Source: Spartinivicinus poritis (GTDB lineage Bacteria; Pseudomonadota; Gammaproteobacteria; Pseudomonadales; Zooshikellaceae). Taken from it: a stretch of DNA of 64,000 bases. The position numbers and the translations under genes were made by a program. The notes beneath the pieces were generated by a model. It was not told the DNA's origin. It was given only the letters and a program-made list of their open reading frames with translations, and made no database searches. Every line of letters starts with the position of its first letter. Position 1 is the first letter of the stretch. This document shows positions 36,471-45,529 of the stretch, in pieces. The stretch is from positions 1-64,000 of the forward strand of contig NZ_JAPMOU010000017.1 in assembly GCF_028858535.1 (NCBI RefSeq), written 5' to 3'.

Positions 36471-37448
36471 CTAAAACAAGCTGAGTGGAGGCTCTTGTAA
36501 GGCAGCTAGCTGTTCTCGTAGTTCTAAAATATGATCAGCCCAATAGCGGGGAGTGTTAAACCAGGTAAAGCTATGAGGGAAGGCAGGGTCATCCCAGCGC
36601 TTAGCTAACCAAGCACTATAATGCATCAACCGTAGGGTACGAAATACCTCTATTAACCTTAACTCACTGGTATTAAAGGTATAAAACTCATTATAACCAT
36701 CTATCAATTCTGATAGTTGTGCTGTCTGTTGATGGCGGTCTCCAGAGAGAAACATCCATAAGTCCTGAATGGCAGGAGCCATACGGCTATCGTCAAAATC
36801 AACAAAGTGAAACTGATCTCCTCGGGTTAAAATGTTACCTAAATGACAATCACCATGGATTCGAATAGTGGTCGGCTTAATTCCGCTTTGCCAAATAGCT
36901 TCTACCTGTTTGATGCAGTCTTCAGCCAGAGTTTGATAAGCTTTAATTAAGTCTGACGGGATAAAGTTACTCTCTAGTAAAAACTGGTAGCTGTTGATGG
37001 CATATTGTTCAATAGTGATTCCAGGGCGATGTTGAAAAGGTTTAACTGCCCCTACTTGGTGTATACGTCCTAACAATCTACCCAGTTGGAGCAGGGTATC
37101 TGCGTCATCACATTCTGGGGCATGGCCACCATAACGGGGGAATAGGGCAAATTGAAATCCTTGGTGTTCATGCAATGTACAGTTATCTAGTTTTACCGGT
37201 TGCACGGCGGGAAGCTCCACTTCAGCAAGCTCTGCAATGAAGTCATGTTCTTCAAGAATTTGTTCTTTACTCCAACGCCCTGGTCGATAAAACTTAGCAA
37301 TTAATGGTGTTTCTTCTTCTATTCCTACCTGATAGACCCTGTTTTCATAGCTATTCAATGGGAAAATTCGGTTATCACTGAGATAGCCTAATGACTCTAC
37401 AGCCTCGATGATAGTGTCGGGAGTTAAACTGTCATAAGGATGGCTCAT
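36471..37448 (-). CDS. srkA: Stress response kinase A (YihE/SrkA)
   Basis: A 325-aa aminoglycoside-phosphotransferase-fold kinase of the YihE family. The start is taken at 37448 (MSHPYDSLTP) where AGAGG precedes the ATG; E. coli SrkA has 328 aa. Motifs: PLNSYENRVYQVG (nucleotide loop), LIAKFYRPGRW (ATP lysine), RIHGDCHLGNIL (catalytic loop), FVDFDDSRMAPAIQDLW (metal aspartate). SrkA is a Ser/Thr kinase counteracting envelope-stress-induced death. Confidence 0.93.
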   Translation of the reverse strand: MSHPYDSLTPDTIIEAVESLGYLSDNRIFPLNSYENRVYQVGIEEETPLIAKFYRPGRWSKEQILEEHDFIAELAEVELPAVQPVKLDNCTLHEHQGFQFALFPRYGGHAPECDDADTLLQLGRLLGRIHQVGAVKPFQHRPGITIEQYAINSYQFLLESNFIPSDLIKAYQTLAEDCIKQVEAIWQSGIKPTTIRIHGDCHLGNILTRGDQFHFVDFDDSRMAPAIQDLWMFLSGDRHQQTAQLSELIDGYNEFYTFNTSELRLIEVFRTLRLMHYSAWLAKRWDDPAFPHSFTWFNTPRYWADHILELREQLAALQEPPLSLF

Positions 37449-37732
37449 GCTAACCTCTGTATACGATAAAAGATAATTCATATCCGTCGACAGTTTACCT
37501 ATAAGCCAAACAGTCAACAGAACTTACTCTGTGTAAAGACTATATAAAGGGTGCCATAGAATGAGTAGGGCGGAAAGGGGAGCTGGCTAATATTTTTATA
37601 TAGCCACTTAAAAGCCATTCGCTTTAGCTATAGGTAAATACTAATTTATTTCATTTTCTTAAGGGCATTAAGACAATTTATAGCTAAGATTTATAGTTAA
37701 GCGCGATTTGTAGTAGTTTGGAGTAGCGTTTA

Positions 37733-37956
37733 ATGAAAAATAAGCTTGGCATCTGTATGGTTAGCTCTACTATTTAAACTACCTAAGATCTGTAGTGCTG
37801 AGGAGAGGGGGAAATAACACCATTTACTTTGGTTCAGTGTTGGCATTGAAAGACCAGCTAAGGGATGTAGAGCGAGGTATGAAGACTGGTTTAAATGCAG
37901 CTTTAAAAGGCAAACAGCCAGTGATTTTTGGCAAAATTAATTATCAGATGAAATGA
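37733..37956 (+). pseudogene. Decayed gene for a solute-binding protein
   Basis: Three overlapping frames together spell an N-terminal signal peptide and mature start: MK at 37733, then in the next frame ISLASVWLALLFKLPKICSA, then after a run of Gs (37805-37811) NNTIYFGSVLALKDQLRD and GMKTGLNAAL. The IYFGS...G...G.N.A pattern is that of periplasmic ligand-binding domains of the branched-chain amino acid type. The frame breaks fall in an A-run and a G-run, typical of slippage. The last frame ends at a TGA (37954-37956) overlapping the ATG of the next gene. The reconstruction is my inference; sequencing error is an alternative. Confidence 0.45.
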
Positions 37957-40019
37957 AATACTTGCTAAAACAGTTGGTGTTATCTAACTACAGTTGGCTA
38001 TGTGCTGGGCTTTTATTTTGTCAGGGGGGGCTGTCAGAAAACATAGTACGTTTTGCTGCATCCGAGCAAGAGCCCTATATTGGACAAAACTTATTAAATA
38101 ATGGTTATGTTGCTGAACTGGTGAAAGAAGTTTACAGTCTTTCTGGCTATCAAACTGATATAAAATTTTATCCATTAGCCAGAGCAAAAGAGTTAGCAAA
38201 GCAAGGTAAAGTCGATGGGCTACTGCCCTTTTATCACCAGAAAATAACGAGTAATGTATTTGAGCTATCTAACCCTTTTCCTGGAAGCAGTATTGGATTA
38301 ATAAAAAAGAAATCATTACAGATTGGAAGTTTCTCTGATTTGAAAGATCGTTCTTGGCATAAACTAGTATTTACAGATAAGTATAAGTTTGGTGCGGTAC
38401 GAGGAACAGAGGATATTCTATCAAACTATAGTGAAGCTCAAACTTTAAAGCTTGATCTTGTTAGTAGTGATATCCAAAATATTGATAAACTTATCGCCAA
38501 TAGAATAGATTTTGCTGTAATTGATAAATATACAGCAGCTGACTTGTTAATTAATAAACGGCCACATTTTATTGGGAAGCTTGAGTTTATGCCGCCTCCC
38601 TTGCTTCAAAGTAATTTTTATGTTGCTTTTTCTACTAAATCTGAGAATTTTAAAAAAAATATAAAAATATTCAATAAGGGATTGAAGGTAGCTACTGGTA
38701 ATGGAATACTAACAAAAATTATGTTAAAGCACGGTTTGATGTCTGAAGCAGCTAATGATACCTCTAAACAAAAATTAACTATTGGCACCGTTAATAATAA
38801 CGATATGATCCTGATGAAAGGATTATCCAAGCACTTTGAGGCCATGCATCCTAATATCACATTGGAGTGGCGAATTCTTGATGAAGATATTTTACGTAAG
38901 CGTTTAATGGGAGACTTGGCAATAGCAGATGGTCAGTTTGATATAATGACAATAGGTACTTATGAAACACCAATCTGGGCTAAGCGAAATTGGTTAACAC
39001 CGCTACATAGTTTTCCAAAAGAATATGATATAGATGATATCATTGAAAATGTTAAAAAAAGCCTATCTTATCAAGATATAGTGTATGCACTCCCTTTTTA
39101 TGCAGAGAGCTCTGTGACTTATTATCGTACTGATTTATTAAAAAAAATAAATATTAAAATGCCGCTACAGCCTACCTATGATGAAATAAAACAAATTGCT
39201 GCTGAAATCCATAATCCTACTGAACAGACATACGGGATATGCTTAAGAGGAAAAGCTGGCTGGGGTGGAAACATGGCTTTGCTAAGCACAATGGTAAATA
39301 CATATAATGGCCAATGGTTTAATACCAAGTGGATGCCTACTCTGGATACTGCTCCATGGCATGAAGCAGTATCTATGTATAAAAATTTAATTATAAATTA
39401 TGGGCCACCTGAGCCTATTAATAACAACTTTGTAGAGAATTTGTCATTATTTGCTAATGGCCAATGTGGTATCTGGATTGATGCTACAGTTGCTGCTGGT
39501 TTGTTATTTAATCCAAAATATTCAAAAGTATATGATAAGTTTGGTATTGCTAATGCACCAGTAGCTAAAACGTCAAAAGGCGCAAACTGGCTTTGGTCAT
39601 GGGCATTAGCTATCCCTGCATCATCTCATAAGAAGGAAGCAGCATTTAAGTTTATTACTTGGGCAACATCAAAAGACTATATAAAACTGGCTGCACAGCA
39701 AGAAGGGTGGGTATCTGTGCCTCCAGGCACAAGAAAGTCTACGTATCAACATAAAGACTATTTGCAAGCAGCGCCGTTTGCAACGTTTGTATTCAATGCA
39801 ATTCAATCTGCTGATCCACATGAGCCTACTTTGACTCCATCACCTTATATTGGAATTCAATATGTAGGGATTCCAGAATTTCCTGCTATTGGACATCAAA
39901 TAAGCTTAAAGTTGGTTGAGGTATTAAAGGGGCGAATTAGTATTGAGCAATTTTTAAAAGAAAGCCAAGATATTGCAAAGCAACAAATGCAGCATTCTGG
40001 ATATATCCTTCACGAATGA
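37953..40019 (+). CDS. Fusion of two periplasmic solute-binding proteins
   Basis: A 688-aa exported protein joining two binding-protein families. After a signal peptide (about 1-28), residues 30-260 resemble SBP_bac_3, the amino-acid type (FAASEQEPYIGQNLLNNGYV, then YPLARAKELAKQGKVDGLLP). Residues about 270-688 resemble SBP_bac_1, the sugar type (LTIGTVNNNDMILMKGLSKHF, FDIMTIGTYETPIWAKRNWL, GQCGIWIDATVAAG, ANWLWSWALAIPASS). No permease or ATPase lies nearby. Such a two-receptor protein could feed a distant transporter or act as a sensor. The ATG overlaps the stop of the decayed frame upstream. The next gene, convergent, encodes another SBP_bac_3 protein. Confidence 0.8.
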   Translation: MKYLLKQLVLSNYSWLCAGLLFCQGGLSENIVRFAASEQEPYIGQNLLNNGYVAELVKEVYSLSGYQTDIKFYPLARAKELAKQGKVDGLLPFYHQKITSNVFELSNPFPGSSIGLIKKKSLQIGSFSDLKDRSWHKLVFTDKYKFGAVRGTEDILSNYSEAQTLKLDLVSSDIQNIDKLIANRIDFAVIDKYTAADLLINKRPHFIGKLEFMPPPLLQSNFYVAFSTKSENFKKNIKIFNKGLKVATGNGILTKIMLKHGLMSEAANDTSKQKLTIGTVNNNDMILMKGLSKHFEAMHPNITLEWRILDEDILRKRLMGDLAIADGQFDIMTIGTYETPIWAKRNWLTPLHSFPKEYDIDDIIENVKKSLSYQDIVYALPFYAESSVTYYRTDLLKKINIKMPLQPTYDEIKQIAAEIHNPTEQTYGICLRGKAGWGGNMALLSTMVNTYNGQWFNTKWMPTLDTAPWHEAVSMYKNLIINYGPPEPINNNFVENLSLFANGQCGIWIDATVAAGLLFNPKYSKVYDKFGIANAPVAKTSKGANWLWSWALAIPASSHKKEAAFKFITWATSKDYIKLAAQQEGWVSVPPGTRKSTYQHKDYLQAAPFATFVFNAIQSADPHEPTLTPSPYIGIQYVGIPEFPAIGHQISLKLVEVLKGRISIEQFLKESQDIAKQQMQHSGYILHE

Positions 40020-40045
40020 ATTTTAGTTTTCGTTGATATTTATAT

Positions 40046-40906
40046 TTATTCGAATGGGTTAAACCACAAAGATGTGTCATTTAGTAATGACTCTTTTGTG
40101 AAAAGAGGATTATGTAGCCTGAATAACTTTCTTGACTTCAGCTTGGCCCTTTTTATAGCTTCTTCATTATGTTTCCAAAACCACTTGTCATATTGACCAT
40201 TAGTTTTAATTAACTCAAAACCATGTTTGATTCTTTTTTCTAGTTGTGGCTTTTTTTTGGAAACATAGAAGAATTTTGGCCAAGGATAGTATACTAAGAT
40301 ATCTTGCTCAATATGTAAGTTTGGTAAGCGTTCTATCCGGTCATCGTATTCCTCTGGAGCTTCATTAACGCCTCGAGAAAAGTAGTCAACCCTTCCTTTA
40401 GATACCATATCAAATAAGCTTTCATAGTCTGTACTAGTTTGAACATTTATATTATTCGCTCTGAATACTTCCACGTCATTCCAAAAGCGTCCTTGGGCTA
40501 CTGTAAGCTTCTTCAGCTCATTCAACGTTTTTAATTTAGAAAATTTTGGCTGATCTTGTTTGCGGATGATAAAAATACGATAACCTAATAAGCCTTTTCT
40601 AATGGGTTGCCAAATAGGAATTAAATACTTTTCAAGATAAGGAGTGGCGCTGCTCCAAATTACATCATAGGCTGATCCATGCGTTATTAAATATCGAAGC
40701 TTTGCTTCATTGACTTTCTCTTCATGTGAAACCAACTCGCATGCTCCAAAATCTTTTTTTGAAGCATCAATGATGATATGTAGTAATTCTTCAATATCAA
40801 GCTCCCTTTTTGTAGACTGTGGATATATTACTTTTTCGGCAGAAAAGGCACTAAATACCAGCAGAAAGCATATAAGAGTACTCAATTGAAAATAGCATTT
40901 ATACAA
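40046..40906 (-). CDS. Periplasmic SBP_bac_3-type binding protein
   Basis: A 286-aa exported protein, signal peptide 1-22 (ending FSAFSA). The mature part has a bilobed amino-acid-binding-protein pattern (VSHEEKVNEAKLRYLITHG, LTVAQGRFWNDVEVF, MVSKGRVDYFSRGVNEA, FELIKTNGQYDKWF). Relatives without a dedicated permease are common in marine gammaproteobacteria. Convergent with the fusion protein and ending 26 bp from it. Ligand unknown. Confidence 0.75.
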   Translation of the reverse strand: MYKCYFQLSTLICFLLVFSAFSAEKVIYPQSTKRELDIEELLHIIIDASKKDFGACELVSHEEKVNEAKLRYLITHGSAYDVIWSSATPYLEKYLIPIWQPIRKGLLGYRIFIIRKQDQPKFSKLKTLNELKKLTVAQGRFWNDVEVFRANNINVQTSTDYESLFDMVSKGRVDYFSRGVNEAPEEYDDRIERLPNLHIEQDILVYYPWPKFFYVSKKKPQLEKRIKHGFELIKTNGQYDKWFWKHNEEAIKRAKLKSRKLFRLHNPLFTKESLLNDTSLWFNPFE

Positions 40907-41443
40907 GTTGACTTCCTACTCATTTTGTTCATACATTGAGCCTAGCAGCTCTGTGTGGAAAGTGTGACTATCTAGGTTTGTTATGGGCTTCATATTAGTT
41001 GTGGTATTGAACGTAAGTATCAGATGATAGGTTAAAATGTAGTCATGTCTACTTTTATTGACTATGGGTTTAGGATTATAAGCTGCAACGTATTTATGCT
41101 GAAAAGATAACCAACAACAAAGCCGCAGAGAATTGTTCCACAACAAAGATAAGTTTCTATTGACTGATGCGCTCTAAAAATGTTACATAAGCGTAACTTT
41201 TTAAGTTATGCTATTTCATTAGCAGTGGTATGGTTATTGAGAGTCAATCATCACCTAACTTGAAGAAGCAAAAAATAGCAGCAATAAGCAGAGAGAGTAA
41301 TAGGTAGATACTGGCGTATACGGTGAAGAATTTTTGTCGACTATTAATTTGATTTAATATATTGGCAGCCCATAACTTTTCAATAAGTTAGAAAAAATCT
41401 TATAAAGGAAAGCTAACGGATTTGAGTTCTTTACAATTAACTT

Positions 41444-41563
41444 ATATCCGTCGCGAATCATTTTTAGGTTTTTTTATGATCACCAAGGATGGTGGGAATG
41501 CAGTTTATGCAGGAGCATTTAACTGTCATCGCTCCTCACCTAAAAACCCTTCGCATTGGATAT
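41444..41563. repeat. MITE-like element with 26-bp imperfect terminal inverted repeats
   Basis: The left arm (41444-41469) is ATATCC-N3-GCGAA-N3-TTTTTAGGT and the right arm (41538-41563), read in reverse complement, is ATATCC-N3-GCGAA-N3-TTTTTAGGT: 20 of 26 positions agree. The middle holds a small hairpin CACC-AAGGAT-GGTG (41481-41494). It codes for nothing. A related element lies in the bioB leader. Confidence 0.6.
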
Positions 41564-41725
41564 ATATAAATTAGTGAGTGAAAAACTGTATAAGAAATAA
41601 TAACGATTCATGAGCAAGCTGGGCTCTATAGACGCTTATTTGCGTAGTTTTCTGTGTCTTTATCCAATACCTACAACCTGTAAGAGAGTATTAAAAAGTA
41701 AATAGGCATATAATTGCTTATAGTC

Positions 41726-41744
41726 AATAATGATTATCATTTGC
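41726..41744 (+). promoter_or_regulatory. Fur box upstream of the siderophore transport operon
   Basis: AATAATGATTATCATTTGC agrees with the classical 19-bp Fur consensus GATAATGATAATCATTATC at 15 of 19 positions. It lies about 60-80 bp before the binding-protein gene, where Fe-Fur would block the promoter of the operon. Confidence 0.85.
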
Positions 41745-41804
41745 TTTTGCTGGAGGGTTTATATTAAAATTTGATTTTACTTTGTAATAAGTGCGAATTG
41801 AACT

Positions 41805-42680
41805 GTGCAAAAAATAAAACTTATATGTTTACTTCTAGTTTTGTATACATGCTCCATTCTAGCCTCTAATCAACATGATGCACTCACTCTTTCAGCATCT
41901 CCTAAGCGTATTGTAGTACTGGAATTTTCTTTTGTTGATGCTCTAGCTTCAATCAATGTATCCCCAATTGGCGTAGCTGATGATAAAGATACTGAGCGGG
42001 TAATACCCGAGGTACGGGCTATTATCAAGCCCTGGACTTCCGTTGGAATGCGATCTCAACCTAGCATAGAAGCAATTGCACAGTTAAATCCTGATTTAAT
42101 TATTGCTGATAAGCAGCGTCACTCGGCGATTTATGAAGATTTATCAAAAATTGCTTCAACTTTATTGCTGAAGAGTCGAGGAGAAAGCTATCAAGAAAAT
42201 CTTCAATCGGCGCTAAAAATAGGTGTTGCACTAAATAAAGAACAACAAATGAAAGATCGCATTAATCAGCATGAAGCAGTGATGTCCAAGTACCAAGCTA
42301 AATTTTTGCAGCAGGATAAAGTCCAATTTGCTGTGGTAACTGACAAAGGTATGTGGATGCATGGCCCGTTGTCATATGCTGGTGGGGTTATTGATGCTCT
42401 GGGCCTAAGCAGTCCTATTTCACAACAGATCAATAAACCCTATATTGAAACCAGCTTGGAGCAATTACTGAAAATTAACCCAGACTGGCTGCTTATTGGA
42501 CCTTATAAAAACGAAACTGTAATTGATGAATGGGAAAAAAATCCTCTGTTTAGAATGCTTTCTGCTGCTCAAAAAAAACAAATTATCAAGGTTTCGCCTG
42601 CTTTATGGTCGCTGAATCGAGGGATGATTGCTGCTGAAATCATTGCAAAAGACTTAGATACACTACTTAATAGCCAATGA
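41805..42680 (+). CDS. fecB: Iron-siderophore periplasmic binding protein (FecB/FhuD type)
   Basis: A 291-aa exported binding protein starting at GTG, signal peptide 1-20 (ending SILA). Class III (PF01497) features: [43 protein letters not shown], and the late block [16 protein letters not shown]. It delivers a ferric complex to the permease encoded next. The exact siderophore is not readable; the order binding protein-permease-permease-ATPase is that of fecBCDE. Overlaps the first permease gene by 4 nt (ATGA). Under the Fur box at 41726. Confidence 0.87.
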   Translation: MQKIKLICLLLVLYTCSILASNQHDALTLSASPKRIVVLEFSFVDALASINVSPIGVADDKDTERVIPEVRAIIKPWTSVGMRSQPSIEAIAQLNPDLIIADKQRHSAIYEDLSKIASTLLLKSRGESYQENLQSALKIGVALNKEQQMKDRINQHEAVMSKYQAKFLQQDKVQFAVVTDKGMWMHGPLSYAGGVIDALGLSSPISQQINKPYIETSLEQLLKINPDWLLIGPYKNETVIDEWEKNPLFRMLSAAQKKQIIKVSPALWSLNRGMIAAEIIAKDLDTLLNSQ

Positions 42681-43687
42681 GTCCATTTAAACTTCTTCAG
42701 CCCGCTTTATGGCTATTTTTATTAACCACGGCAGTTGCTGGATACATATTTTCTATGATCGCCTGGTCCAGCTTTGAGTTAAGCGTTTCTGACTTATATG
42801 GCTATTTATTTGCCTTTGATAGTAACTCTGTAGAGCATCAACTTTTAGCAACTTTACGAGCGCCACGAGCACTCGCCTCGTTCTTGATTGGTGCTAATTT
42901 GGCTATCGCTGGGGCTATCATGCAAAATTTAACGCATAACCCTCTTTCATCACCAACCATTCTGGGTATAAATGCAGGAGCAGCATGTTTCATAACTGCC
43001 GCAAGTATCGGTGTAATTGGTTTAGCACAATTACCCACAACCGTTAATGCACTGCTTGGTGGTACATTGAGTGGTGTATTGGTGATGCTGCTAGGCGGTT
43101 TTTTTTCAACTAGATCTCACCCACTTAAAATTATTCTGGCTGGTATTGCTATAAATGCTTTATTTGTTGGTTTGACTCGTACATCAGTCATATTGGCTGA
43201 TGATTCAGCTTATGGAGTAAGTTGGTTGGCGGGATCAGTCGCTTATATTGGCTGGCGAGAATGGCAAAGCCTTTGGCCTATTAGCTTGGTTGGCTGTGCT
43301 TTAGCTATTTACTCTATCCGCGGACTAAATATGCTGACACTAGGTGATGAGGTAGCAAAGGGGCTGGGGCTTAATATCCAGCTTACGCGTATTATTGCTT
43401 GTATTTCAGCTCTATTATTGACCACTGTGAGTGTTGCCGTTGCAGGTCCAATTGCTTTTATTGGCCTTTTGGCTCCTCACATAGCCAAAATACTGGTGGG
43501 CAACAACTTTATCTTTCTCTTACCTGCTTGTGCGCTGCTGGGCGGTAGTTTTTTAATTTGGGCAGACGGTTTTTCCAGAGCCATTGTGTTTCCAGCAGAA
43601 ACGCCTGTAGGTGTAATGACTGCATTAATAGGTTCACCTTACTTTATCGCATTGTCATTAAGGAGTCGCTTATCACACGCACTCTAA
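42677..43687 (+). CDS. fecC: Iron-siderophore ABC permease 1 (FecC type)
   Basis: A 336-aa FecCD-family inner-membrane permease with about ten helices. [24 protein letters not shown] and [16 protein letters not shown] are hallmarks of the first half; [19 protein letters not shown] is the coupling region touching the ATPase. Works with the following permease as a heterodimer. Overlaps the preceding gene by 4 nt. Confidence 0.9.
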   Translation: MSPFKLLQPALWLFLLTTAVAGYIFSMIAWSSFELSVSDLYGYLFAFDSNSVEHQLLATLRAPRALASFLIGANLAIAGAIMQNLTHNPLSSPTILGINAGAACFITAASIGVIGLAQLPTTVNALLGGTLSGVLVMLLGGFFSTRSHPLKIILAGIAINALFVGLTRTSVILADDSAYGVSWLAGSVAYIGWREWQSLWPISLVGCALAIYSIRGLNMLTLGDEVAKGLGLNIQLTRIIACISALLLTTVSVAVAGPIAFIGLLAPHIAKILVGNNFIFLLPACALLGGSFLIWADGFSRAIVFPAETPVGVMTALIGSPYFIALSLRSRLSHAL

Positions 43688-44643
43688 AAATATTTTATTT
43701 AGCGACTCTTTTATTAGCTATCAGTGCTGCAGGTTTATTTGTTGGTGCTAGCGAACTTAATTTAATGCAAGTGGTGAAATCTCTGCTGTATGGCGGTGAA
43801 TTTGATTTTATTGTTAATCAATATCGTTTACCACGTATTTTTTTGGCTATTGGTGTTGGTGCTGGCCTTGGAATATCTGGCGTATTAGTTCAAGGGATAA
43901 TTAGAAATCCACTTGCATCACCAGATCTAATGGGAATTAGTGCAGGTGCAGGCTTTGTAGCAACAGCACTACTTGTTTATCAGCCAGGTGTACCACTTTA
44001 CTTGCTATCAATAAGTGCCATGTCAGGAGGGCTGATAGTAGGAATCCTGATTATTCTGATAGCTAAAATAAACCAACCAACGCCAGCTAGGTTGGCTTTA
44101 GTTGGTATTTCTGTCAGTGTTTTTATTTCCAGTGGTATCGATCTTTTACTAATAATTCATCCGGTTGAAATCAACACTGCAATGGTCTGGCTAACAGGCA
44201 GTTTGTGGGGACGAAATTGGCAACATGTGCCTTTTATTTGGTGGAGCCTCATAGTGTTGGTTTTACCTGCGTTATGGCTAGCATGGCGCCTGGATATAAT
44301 GGGGCTTGGTAAAGAAAGTGCAGAAGTACTGGGAATACAGCCTGCGAAAGTTCAGGTTTTAGCATTAATCATAGCGATATTACTTGCCAGTATTAGTGTA
44401 TCGATTTGCGGAACCATTAGTTTTGTTGGTTTGCTTGCACCTCATATGGCGCGTTTACTATTTGGTCATTCCCACCGTTTTTTACTTCCTGCTGCTGCTT
44501 TCTTAGGTGCTTTACTCGTGTTGGTTGCAGATATATTAGCCCGTGGAATTCAGCCTCCCATTGAGTTACCTGTGGGAATCATAACTTCTCTGATTGGTGC
44601 TCCTTATTTTATTTTTTTGCTGCATAGATACAAAGGCTGGTAA
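43672..44643 (+). CDS. fecD: Iron-siderophore ABC permease 2 (FecD type), non-ATG start
   Basis: A FecCD-family permease (RLPRIFLAIGVGAGLGISGVLVQ, NPLASPDLMGISAGAGF, GTISFVGLLAPHMARLLFGH). The start is unusual. The open frame extends to a TTG at 43558, which would overlap fecC by 130 bp and add a non-membrane leader. The first in-frame ATG is well inside the first membrane region. A strong AAGGAG (43660-43665) sits 6 nt before an ATC codon at 43672, giving 323 aa, the length of E. coli FecD (318), with [17 protein letters not shown] as helix 1. I therefore place the start at 43672; an ATT at 43657 is an alternative. Overlaps fecC by 16 bp and the ATPase gene by 1 nt. Confidence 0.82.
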   Translation: MTRTLKIFYLATLLLAISAAGLFVGASELNLMQVVKSLLYGGEFDFIVNQYRLPRIFLAIGVGAGLGISGVLVQGIIRNPLASPDLMGISAGAGFVATALLVYQPGVPLYLLSISAMSGGLIVGILIILIAKINQPTPARLALVGISVSVFISSGIDLLLIIHPVEINTAMVWLTGSLWGRNWQHVPFIWWSLIVLVLPALWLAWRLDIMGLGKESAEVLGIQPAKVQVLALIIAILLASISVSICGTISFVGLLAPHMARLLFGHSHRFLLPAAAFLGALLVLVADILARGIQPPIELPVGIITSLIGAPYFIFLLHRYKGW

Positions 44644-45407
44644 TGATATCAACGCATAAACTTTATGTTGCTTATGGAAGTAAAAATATCGTTAAAGATC
44701 TGTCAATTTCCATACCCAGCGGAAAAATAACAGTATTAATTGGCCCTAACGGCAGTGGCAAATCCACCCTACTTAAAGCTTTGTGTCGAATTAATAAAGC
44801 AAAATCAGGTGAAGTGCTCATTGATCAAACACCTCTGAATAACTATCCAAGCAGGCAACTAGCACAGCGTTTGTGCCTGCTCCCTCAACTCTTACATAGC
44901 CCAGAAGGTATTACGGTGCGTAGACTAGTTGAGTATGGTCGTTCTCCTTATATCTCTCATTGGGGTGTACTAAATAAACGTGATCGCGTTTTGGTGGATG
45001 AAGCTATGCAAGAAACTGGTGTTTTTGAGCTTGCAGAGCACAAAGTTGAATCATTATCTGGAGGTCAACGACAGCGGGCCTGGGTTGCGATGGTTATCGC
45101 ACAAGATACTGAAGTAATAATGCTGGATGAGCCAACGACCTATCTTGATCTGTCACACCAGGTGGAACTCATGAAGCTGATGCAAACCATGAAAGAGAAG
45201 GGAAAAACTATAATTCTCGTACTGCATGATCTTAATCAGGCTTGTCGTTACAGCGATTATTTGGTGGTATTAAATCAGGGGGAGGTTGTAGCTGAAGGTT
45301 CACCTCAAGAAATTTTCTCGCAGTCTTTACTCAAACAAGTTTTCAATTTGGATGCATTAGTCGTAAGTGATCCTGTTTCATCCACACCAATGTGTGTTCC
45401 ACTTTAA
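44643..45407 (+). CDS. fecE: Iron-siderophore ABC ATPase (FecE type)
   Basis: A 254-aa ABC ATPase: Walker A GPNGSGKS (34-41), signature LSGGQRQRAWVAM, Walker B VIMLDEPTTYLDL, switch histidine LVLHDLNQACRYSD. FepC/FecE-type length and sequence. Its ATG overlaps the stop of the upstream permease by one base. Confidence 0.93.
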   Translation: MISTHKLYVAYGSKNIVKDLSISIPSGKITVLIGPNGSGKSTLLKALCRINKAKSGEVLIDQTPLNNYPSRQLAQRLCLLPQLLHSPEGITVRRLVEYGRSPYISHWGVLNKRDRVLVDEAMQETGVFELAEHKVESLSGGQRQRAWVAMVIAQDTEVIMLDEPTTYLDLSHQVELMKLMQTMKEKGKTIILVLHDLNQACRYSDYLVVLNQGEVVAEGSPQEIFSQSLLKQVFNLDALVVSDPVSSTPMCVPL

Positions 45408-45529
45408 CCCAATTGCAGTTTGCTTTGATGATAAACATTCTTCATAAGAAGTATTAATTAAAAATACGACGAAAATCGTTTAATAAAAATTATTTTCTAC
45501 CACTCAACAATTTTAAATGTGAGGTTGTT

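Larger units (their letters stand above)
40907..41804. other. 898-bp intergenic region upstream of the iron locus
   Basis: Contains an imperfect dyad GCGTAACTT/AAGTTATGC at 41191-41211, the inverted-repeat element at 41444-41563 and the Fur box at 41726-41744. I see no convincing gene; a 76-codon open frame on the - strand (40916-41146) lacks any coding character. Confidence 0.55.

Noticed and set aside
40916-41146. A 76-codon leftward frame upstream of the SBP_bac_3 gene
   Set aside because: No start context, no hydrophobic or motif pattern, and the composition looks like intergenic DNA.
43558-43671. Upstream extension of the second iron permease to TTG 43558
   Set aside because: It would overlap fecC by 130 bp and adds a cysteine-rich, non-membrane leader unlike any FecD; the Shine-Dalgarno at 43660-43665 points downstream.
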